Shown: positions 5,648-10,654 of the stretch, piece after piece
Position numbering within the stretch: the first letter of the stretch is position 1
How the letters are laid out: the number at the start of each line of letters is the position of its first letter
Source of the DNA: Erythrobacter sp. UBA2510
Lineage (GTDB): Bacteria; Pseudomonadota; Alphaproteobacteria; Sphingomonadales; Sphingomonadaceae
NCBI GenBank assembly: GCA_002341345.1
Contig: DDNW01000201.1
Location: forward strand, 4,995 to 15,648
Direction of reading: 5' to 3'
Length of the DNA: 10,654 nucleotides
Made by a program: the position numbers and the translations under genes
The notes under the pieces: generated by a model
Told to the model about the DNA's origin: nothing
The model's database searches: none
The model's input: the letters and a program-made list of their open reading frames with translations, nothing else

Positions 5648-6037
5648 CTAGTCGTCTTGCGCCAAGTCCTGACGGGCAGCCATCTGCTCCATCATATCGT
5701 GCATCATCATCATGCGCTGGTGACAGGCCGCCATCATATCGGCATTGCCGCCCTGCATCATGCCCGACATGTGCTCCTGCATTTTTGCACGATGTTCGGC
5801 CATGAGCCTCTGGCGTTCGGCAGGATCGCTTGTCGCGCGCGCCTGCTGCATAAGCGCGCGCATTTCATCCATCTTCGCGCGATGGGCCGTCATGGCCTCC
5901 GAATCCTGCATCATGTGGCCCGCCTGACCCTGCTGCTGTGCAGTAGCTTTCGCTCCGTGGTCGTGCTGTTGCTGGGCCAATGCCGGAGTGGCTGTCAGGC
6001 CGGTGGCGAGCGCGAAAGCAAGAACTGTGCGTCTCAT
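5648..6037 (-). CDS. Secreted Met/His-rich periplasmic protein, putative copper binder
   Basis: The 129-residue precursor has a classical signal peptide (MRRTVLAFALATGLTATPALA, cleavage after Ala21). The mature chain contains about 20 Met and 8 His, notably QQQHDHG (22-28), GHMMQ (40-44), two HRAKM repeats (52-56 and 82-86), EHMSGMMQGG (88-97), ADMMAACHQRMMMMHDMMEQM (99-119) and a single Cys105. The helical, charged middle (50-90) recalls small Spy/CpxP- or DUF305-like metal-stress proteins, but the diagnostic motifs of those families are not clear. AAGGGA stands eight bases before the ATG. It is probably a periplasmic Cu(I)/Ag(I) buffer, as inferred from composition and neighbours. Confidence 0.8.
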   Translation of the reverse strand: MRRTVLAFALATGLTATPALAQQQHDHGAKATAQQQGQAGHMMQDSEAMTAHRAKMDEMRALMQQARATSDPAERQRLMAEHRAKMQEHMSGMMQGGNADMMAACHQRMMMMHDMMEQMAARQDLAQDD

Positions 6038-6261
6038 TGTCGAATTCCCTTAGTCGGTTTTGCGGTGAATGCCATGTGCATTCATTGTCTATACGCAGCA
6101 GACGGCCCTTCCCCTCAAACAATTCGCAGAAGCGGTGGGGCGGGTAGGCCGTAGCACGGCCGGTTGCAGCGATGCTGTTTTTCGGCCACCCTTTTTGAGA
6201 GAGGTCGATAAAGACGAATGGGGAATATCATGGTGCCAATAGAGCCGTCGGAGAAGCAGTC
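6038..6261. promoter_or_regulatory. Divergent promoter region between Met-rich protein and plus-strand paralogue
   Basis: The two genes point away from each other, so both promoters should be here. On the minus strand, TTGAGG and TATAGA stand 19 bases apart (about 6092-6122). That spacing is typical of MerR/CueR-controlled metal promoters, but the spacer shows no clear CueR dyad. A dyad GGCCGT-AGC-ACGGCC lies at 6147-6161. No operator can be named with confidence. Confidence 0.35.
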
Positions 6262-6549
6262 ATGAGCACGGTCAATGAGGACGGCAGCTGGGATATTCCG
6301 GAGCCCGATCATGCCGAGCTGGTGCAAATGCGCATTCGCCTCATTACTCTCGAGAACATAGTTCTTGGCCTTTTGTCCGGGGCCAGCGATGAACAGATCG
6401 ACCAGATCAGAAAGCGTGCGGACATGATCGAACCGCGCCCCGAGGCGAGCCGGCATCCGCTTACCGAACTGGCAGCAGGTGACATGCGGAAGTTTCTCGA
6501 ACGCGCTGCTCGCATGGCCAAGGCGGAGGGCCGCGAAAACCATGACTGA
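6262..6549 (+). CDS. Small hypothetical protein, paralogue of the 4235-4573 gene
   Basis: This 95-residue protein begins MSTVNEDGSWDIPEPDHAEL. It continues with RIRLITLENIVLGLLSGASDEQ, then IEPRPEASRHPLTELAA, and ends in a charged helix. It matches the minus-strand small protein at about 41 of 75 aligned positions but lacks that protein's N-terminal RWEDEGGA segment. GGAG stands eight bases before the ATG. There is no signal peptide or membrane segment. Conserved features of the pair are the LENIVL helix, an ASD turn, the (T/E)PRP motif and HPLT. I recognise no named family. It is followed 27 bases later by a membrane protein on the same strand and is probably co-transcribed with it. Confidence 0.8.
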   Translation: MSTVNEDGSWDIPEPDHAELVQMRIRLITLENIVLGLLSGASDEQIDQIRKRADMIEPRPEASRHPLTELAAGDMRKFLERAARMAKAEGRENHD

Positions 6550-6576
6550 TCCAGGCTTTGGGGCAGCGAAGGCGCT

Positions 6577-7083
6577 ATGCAGGAAATGGAAATCCGGCCG
6601 CTTGCTATTTGCTGGCGCAGACTATTCGGGCGTGCCTGCAGAATGACCAGAACCCATTGGCTGATCTTTTTTTGCGGGAGCCTGATCGCGTTCGTCTGGG
6701 AGATCTTCCAGATGCCGTTTTTCAAGCCGGGCAATCTCGAGACTTATGAGCAGACCATTCGCTGCGGCATCGCAAGCCTGGGCGATGGCGTGATCCTGCT
6801 CACAGCTTATAGCCTTGCTGCACTGCGCGGCGGGCATGCGTGGCCCTGGCAGTCAGACAAACTACCCTATGCGATCTATTTCGGCTTCGGGCTCGTCGTC
6901 GCAATCGCCGTCGAAATGATCGCCACATCGCTTCCGGCAAACAGTTTCCTGAGCTGGCGCTACAGCGAGTTGATGCCGCACGAGCCAGTGACGGGCCTGG
7001 CGCTGATTCCGATCACGATGTGGACGATCGTGCCCGCGCTAACCATCCTTCTGGTCCGCTTCGCGCACGTCGAGCCTGATTGA
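6577..7083 (+). CDS. Four-helix membrane protein of unknown function
   Basis: The 168-residue protein has predicted membrane helices at about 28-47, 68-84, 95-117 and 142-162, with polar loops between. Conserved-looking features are FVWEIFQMPFFK (39-50) near the end of helix 1, Glu113 within helix 3, and the WRYSELMPHEP loop (127-137). I do not recognise a family. The first ATG has GAAGG four bases upstream; an internal ATG (residue 23) has no site. It follows the small paralogue by 27 bases and converges on the YHS gene with a 33-base gap. Its place beside copper genes hints at a metal-related membrane role, which is inference. Confidence 0.72.
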   Translation: MQEMEIRPLAICWRRLFGRACRMTRTHWLIFFCGSLIAFVWEIFQMPFFKPGNLETYEQTIRCGIASLGDGVILLTAYSLAALRGGHAWPWQSDKLPYAIYFGFGLVVAIAVEMIATSLPANSFLSWRYSELMPHEPVTGLALIPITMWTIVPALTILLVRFAHVEPD

Positions 7084-7116
7084 CTTAGTAACGCGTTCAG
7101 GATGCGTGGGACAGGT

Positions 7117-7335
7117 CTAGTTTGTGCCTTCGGGCACATCCTCCACGGCGTCTGGATGCGCGCCCGACAGATATAGCTCGGGATCGCTGATGAACTGGTC
7201 GTGGCAGCGCGACGAACAGAAATAATGTTTCGCGCCCTCACGCGTCGCGATGTGCTCGGCTCCTTCGATCGCGACGCTCATGCCGCATACCGGGTTGATC
7301 GCAGTACCCTCGATCACGCTCTCGCCCTTGCTCAT
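7117..7335 (-). CDS. YHS-domain metal-binding protein
   Basis: This 72-residue soluble protein is essentially one YHS domain. NPVCGMSV (14-21) gives the first Cys and the Met. HYFCSSRCHDQFISDPELYL (37-56) gives the paired Cys40 and Cys44 and the family's FxxDPxxY-like ending. YHS domains occur on copper P-type ATPases and as stand-alone proteins in metal-resistance operons, where they are thought to bind copper or related soft metals. AAGGA stands about six bases before the ATG. It follows the multicopper oxidase by 12 bases and is surely co-transcribed with it. There is no signal peptide, so it is probably cytoplasmic. Confidence 0.9.
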   Translation of the reverse strand: MSKGESVIEGTAINPVCGMSVAIEGAEHIATREGAKHYFCSSRCHDQFISDPELYLSGAHPDAVEDVPEGTN

Positions 7336-7347
7336 CGCCTGTCCTTC

Positions 7348-8877
7348 CTAGCTCTGCACGACTACGAACTGCCCCATCATGCCAGCATCCTCGTGTTCGA
7401 GAATGTGGCAGTGATACATGTAGGGCAGCCCTGGGTCAGTGTGTTCTTCAAAACGCAGGAGAAGGCGAACCTGCTCGCGCGGGTTGACGATAACGGTATC
7501 CTTCAAACCGGTTTCCAATGCTGGGGGCGCTCGACCATCGCGGTCGATCACACGAAACTGGACATTATGGATATGAAACGGATGGGCCATCATCGAAGGG
7601 TTGGCGATCTCCCAGATTTCCCATTGGCCGACCGGCACACGTTCGTTGATCACATTCATGTCCATCGCAGCACCGTTAATGGACATTCCGCCGCCCATCA
7701 TGCCCATGTCGAGAACGAAACGCCGGGTTCGGACGGCTGACGACGGGTCGGTTGGCGCAAGCGATGCCAGTTGTGTCGGCACCCTGATGCGCTGGGCCGA
7801 ACTTGCCGGCCTGATATCGAGGATTTGAAACACGTCTCCGGAAGCATCGTCGCTATTGCCGCGACCCATCATTCCGCGTCCGCCCATCATGCCCATGGCG
7901 ATTTCGGGACTGCTGGCAAGAAGGCGAAGCGGGCGTCCTTCCGAGAGATCGATAATTACCTGCGCGCGCTCCCCCGGTGCGAGCCTGACCGAGCGGACGA
8001 TGTGCGGACGATCGAGCAAGCCGCCATCGCTCGCGATCAGTTGCATCGAACGATCACCTTCGAGCGAGAAATCGTAGAAGCGGGCGTTCGATCCGTTGAG
8101 GATGCGCAGCCGTAATTGGCCTGTCTGTGCGTCGAACACGGCATTCTCAGTGCCGTTGACGAATATCCGGTTCCCGCGCATGCCCATCATCCGCGTGTGC
8201 ATGCTCAGCGGGTACACCAACCGGCCGAACCCATCGATCACGCGGTCCTGCACGATCAGCGGAATGTCGTCGACGCCATAGTCGCTCGGCAAGTCGAGGC
8301 GCTCTTCCTCGTCATCGCGAACATAGATCGGCGCGGCGAGCCCGGCATAGACCTGCGGCCCGGCTTTGCGCTCCAAGTGCGAATGATACCAGTAGAGCGA
8401 GGCCCGCTGGCGAACTTCGAAAGAGGGGCTCCAGCGTTCACCGGGACGGATCAACTGATGCGGTCCGCCATCGGCTGCGGCAGGAAGTTCGAAACCATGC
8501 CAATGGACCGTAGCGCCTTCGGCCAGATTGTTGTCGATATGGAACTGCACCCGCTCGCCCCGGCGCATTTCCAGCGTCGGTCCCAGATAGGGTGCGTCGA
8601 TGCCGATGGTGGACGAAGCAACACCGGGGACGAATTCCTTCTGGCCTGGTGTCAAAGACAGGCGGAAAACCCGCGTGCCCTGCTCTATCTCGCCACTCTG
8701 CAAGGGCGGTATAGCGAGCGGATTGGACCCTGGAGTGCTGTCCAGCATCGATGCGTCTTGCGCTTTGCATCCTGCAAGCGGGAACGCGGCAAAGCCTGCA
8801 GCAGCAAAGCCTGCGCTTTTGATCAGTCCTCGGCGGTCTACGGATAATGCATGGGTGATGCGGGGTGTCCGGATCAT
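7348..8877 (-). CDS. Multicopper oxidase, Tat-exported, copper-resistance type
   Basis: The 509-residue enzyme probably oxidises Cu(I) to the less toxic Cu(II) with O2 in the periplasm, like CueO/CopA-type oxidases. The N-terminus has a Tat motif, DRRGLIKSAGFAAAG (14-28), followed by PLAGC (Cys37), a lipobox. It may therefore be a Tat-exported lipoprotein. The four copper-ligand motifs are intact: HWHG (125-128), WYHSHLE (163-169), HPFHIH (432-437) and YHCHILEHEDAGM (488-500). Cys490, His495 and Met500 would form the type 1 copper site. Met-rich inserts lie at about 226-234, 328-338 and 391-398, which in CueO-like enzymes help bind Cu(I). AGGAGG stands a few bases before the ATG. It is 56 bases downstream of the CusF-like gene. 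I leave the symbol blank because copA, cueO and pcoA cannot be separated here. Confidence 0.95.
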   Translation of the reverse strand: MIRTPRITHALSVDRRGLIKSAGFAAAGFAAFPLAGCKAQDASMLDSTPGSNPLAIPPLQSGEIEQGTRVFRLSLTPGQKEFVPGVASSTIGIDAPYLGPTLEMRRGERVQFHIDNNLAEGATVHWHGFELPAAADGGPHQLIRPGERWSPSFEVRQRASLYWYHSHLERKAGPQVYAGLAAPIYVRDDEEERLDLPSDYGVDDIPLIVQDRVIDGFGRLVYPLSMHTRMMGMRGNRIFVNGTENAVFDAQTGQLRLRILNGSNARFYDFSLEGDRSMQLIASDGGLLDRPHIVRSVRLAPGERAQVIIDLSEGRPLRLLASSPEIAMGMMGGRGMMGRGNSDDASGDVFQILDIRPASSAQRIRVPTQLASLAPTDPSSAVRTRRFVLDMGMMGGGMSINGAAMDMNVINERVPVGQWEIWEIANPSMMAHPFHIHNVQFRVIDRDGRAPPALETGLKDTVIVNPREQVRLLLRFEEHTDPGLPYMYHCHILEHEDAGMMGQFVVVQS

Positions 8878-8933
8878 GCTCCTCCTGTTTCGCGATGGGC
8901 GGCGCCAGATTTGCCTGGCACCACCCGACCGAT

Positions 8934-9317
8934 TTATTCCTTCGTGATCGACGTGATCACACTGCCTTCAGAACCAGTACGAAATTCAAAGGCAATGCCC
9001 TCACCGACGCTTACTTCGCTGCGCAGTTGCTCATCGGCTTCGAACGCCATGGTCATCGCCGGCCATTCGATTGCGGGGACCGGGCCGTGGTCGACGGTGA
9101 TCGTACCCGCTTCGGCGTCGATGGCGGTGACGGTGCCTTGCGCACTCGCGGACTGCATTGCGTTGCCAGTGTCCGTCATTGGCATATCCTGGCCGTCCAT
9201 CATCATTGCATCTTCAGCCATCGGCATGTCCTCCATCTCGGCAGTGTCCTGGCCAGAATCGCAGGCCGCCAGCGCCAGCGGCGCGGCCAATAGGGTTATG
9301 AGGGTTGTGGTTCGCAT
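8934..9317 (-). CDS. cusF: CusF-like periplasmic copper/silver chaperone, lipoprotein
   Basis: The 127-residue precursor has a short signal peptide ending in LAAC (lipobox Cys19, next residue Asp). A Met/Asp-rich linker follows (28-48, with MEDMPM, AMMMDG and DMPMTD). The C-terminal CusF domain (about 59-113) is [21 protein letters not shown] and then [10 protein letters not shown]. His77, Trp85, Met88 and Met90 correspond to the Cu(I)/Ag(I) site of Escherichia coli CusF (His, Trp and two Met). In that system CusF hands metal to the CusCBA pump. Its ATG lies inside the end of the cusA-like gene (22-base overlap), with AAGGAG upstream, so the two are translationally linked. The Met-rich linker and lipid anchor differ from E. 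coli CusF, which is soluble and lacks such a linker. Confidence 0.9.
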   Translation of the reverse strand: MRTTTLITLLAAPLALAACDSGQDTAEMEDMPMAEDAMMMDGQDMPMTDTGNAMQSASAQGTVTAIDAEAGTITVDHGPVPAIEWPAMTMAFEADEQLRSEVSVGEGIAFEFRTGSEGSVITSITKE

Positions 9318-10654
9318 TCTTCTTCTCCTTGGGGTTGGGTTGGCCGTTCGGGCCGGGGGCGCCGCATCAACAAATATGCGGCGGGGATAACGAACATCGA
9401 AAGCAGCGGCGCGGTGATCATGCCGCCTACCATCGGCGCGGCGATGCGGCTCATGACCTCCGAACCTGCGCCGGTTCCAATGAGGATAGGGAAGAGACCG
9501 GCAAGAATGACGGCCACGGTCATCGCCTTGGGACGCACGCGCAGAAGAGCACCCTCCCTGATGGCTTCGCCCACGCCGTCCGCATCGAGGGCACCGCTGC
9601 GCCGGGCCAGCGCAGACTTGAGGTAGATCAGCATGATGACGCCGAACTCGGCAGACACACCGGCAAGCGCAATAAAACCCACCGATGTCGCAACAGACTG
9701 GTTGTAGCCCATCAGATAAAGCAGCCAGAAGCCGCCGGTCAGGGCGAAGGGCAGCGTGCCCATAACAAGTAGCGCTTCGTCGAAGCGGCGGAAGATCAGA
9801 TAGAGCAAAACGAAAATGATGCCGAGCGTCGCGGGAACGACGACCTGCAACCGCTCATTGGCGCGGGTGAGATATTCAAACTGGCCCGCGTAAGAGATGC
9901 TCACACCGGCAGGCAGATCGACGCCGTCTGACACTGCCGCCTGAAGATCACTTACGACCGAAGTAAGATCGCGCCCGCGCGTATCGACATAGACCACGCT
10001 GATGAGACGGCCTTGCTCATTCTTGAGCATCGGCGGACCGTCGCTGATGCTCACCTGCGCTACGGTCCCAAGCGTGATTTGCTGGCCAGAGGGGGTTAGC
10101 AAAGGCAGCGCGCGCAGTTCTGCGAGGCTGTCGCGGATCTCGCGCGGATAGCGCACATTGATGGGATATCGCGCCAGTCCTTCGACCGTTCTGCCGATAT
10201 TCGCGCCGCCGATCGCGCCTGACACAATCTGCTGAACATCGGCGATATTCAGCCCGAAACGCGCCGCAGCGACCCGGTCGATGTCCACATCGACATAGCG
10301 GCCTCCCGACAGACGCTCTGCCAAAGCGGAACTGACTCCGGGAACCTGCTTGGCAACATTCTCGACCTGCAACGCCACGCGCTCGATCTCGGCAAGGTCC
10401 TCGCCAGATACTTTCACGCCGATCGGGCTCTTTATACCGGTCGCAAGCATGTCGATGCGGTTGCGGATCGGTGGCACCCAGACATTGGCGAGTCCCGGCA
10501 CCTGCACTGCACGATCAAGCTCTTCGACGAGCTTCTCTGGCGTCATTCCCGGCCGCCACTCTTCGCGCGGTTTGAAGCGGATCGTTGTTTCGAACATCGT
10601 GAGCGGCGCAGGGTCGGTCGCTGTATCAGCCCGCCCCGCTTTCCCGAACACGGT
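9296..10654 (-). CDS. cusA: CusA-type heavy-metal RND efflux pump, C-terminal part cut by the window edge
   Basis: The frame is open at the right edge ([20 protein letters not shown]). This part covers roughly the last 450 residues of a protein of usually about 1040. Family landmarks are [35 protein letters not shown] (the region of the periplasmic Met triad), and the transmembrane block from about residue 270 on. The transmembrane block has [22 protein letters not shown] and the RPKAMT ... [27 protein letters not shown] ending. CusA exports Cu(I) and Ag(I) from the periplasm or cytoplasm through CusC with the adaptor CusB, which should lie beyond the edge. The C-terminal tail is hydrophilic ([19 protein letters not shown]) and is encoded in the overlap with the cusF-like start. 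Cobalt/zinc CzcA is the alternative, but the CusF-like partner and the MLATGIKSP motif favour copper/silver. Confidence 0.93.
   Translation of the reverse strand, partial: TVFGKAGRADTATDPAPLTMFETTIRFKPREEWRPGMTPEKLVEELDRAVQVPGLANVWVPPIRNRIDMLATGIKSPIGVKVSGEDLAEIERVALQVENVAKQVPGVSSALAERLSGGRYVDVDIDRVAAARFGLNIADVQQIVSGAIGGANIGRTVEGLARYPINVRYPREIRDSLAELRALPLLTPSGQQITLGTVAQVSISDGPPMLKNEQGRLISVVYVDTRGRDLTSVVSDLQAAVSDGVDLPAGVSISYAGQFEYLTRANERLQVVVPATLGIIFVLLYLIFRRFDEALLVMGTLPFALTGGFWLLYLMGYNQSVATSVGFIALAGVSAEFGVIMLIYLKSALARRSGALDADGVGEAIREGALLRVRPKAMTVAVILAGLFPILIGTGAGSEVMSRIAAPMVGGMITAPLLSMFVIPAAYLLMRRPRPERPTQPQGEEECEPQPS

Noticed and set aside
8116..8847. A 243-codon plus-strand frame inside the multicopper oxidase
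   Set aside because: It is antisense to a gene with all four copper motifs intact.
1..10654. CRISPR arrays, rRNA, insertion sequences or transposase genes
   Set aside because: No regularly spaced repeats, rRNA-like stretches or transposase motifs were found on either strand.

Overview
The window looks like an accessory (plasmid or integrated mobile element) region of an alphaproteobacterium, most likely a sphingomonad. The reasons are the high GC content, the style of the small hypothetical proteins, a plasmid-type single-stranded-DNA-binding protein with GC-rich leader sequences, and a copper/silver resistance cluster of the cusA / cusF-like / multicopper oxidase / YHS type. No database search was possible. 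Family calls rest on motifs read directly from the translations, and the taxon is an inference.

Left part (1-1600): the start of an unrecognised gene runs off the left edge (minus strand). It is preceded by a GC-rich intergenic stretch and a short SSB gene (minus). The leaders of these two genes share a motif order (dyad, then a C/T-rich block, then a GCCCTGTC-like block) that may reflect a common regulatory or plasmid leading-region element. A small three-helix membrane protein of unknown function follows at 1239-1601 (minus).

Middle-left (1239-4033, all minus): this is an apparent four-gene unit. In transcription order it holds an AraC-type regulator with a cupin-like N-terminus, a sterol-desaturase/fatty-acid-hydroxylase-type membrane di-iron protein, a class I SAM methyltransferase whose reading frame is broken by a one-base shift, and the small membrane protein. 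It may be a regulated lipid-modification cassette; that role is inferred.

Middle (4235-7083): two paralogous small proteins, one on each strand, bracket two secreted putative metal-binding proteins: a lipoprotein with a His/Met/Asp-rich tail, and a very Met/His-rich periplasmic protein. A four-helix membrane protein of unknown function follows the second paralogue on the plus strand. A 150-base block of stacked inverted repeats (4682-4834) lies between the first paralogue and the lipoprotein.

Right part (7117-10654, all minus): this is a tight copper/silver detoxification operon. The C-terminal part of a CusA-type heavy-metal RND pump runs in from the right edge. A CusF-like copper chaperone lipoprotein overlaps it by 22 bases, then come a Tat-exported multicopper oxidase with Met-rich inserts and a small YHS-domain protein. 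Together these would oxidise Cu(I) in the periplasm, pass Cu(I)/Ag(I) to the efflux pump, and bind surplus metal. The metal-binding proteins of the middle part probably belong to the same response.
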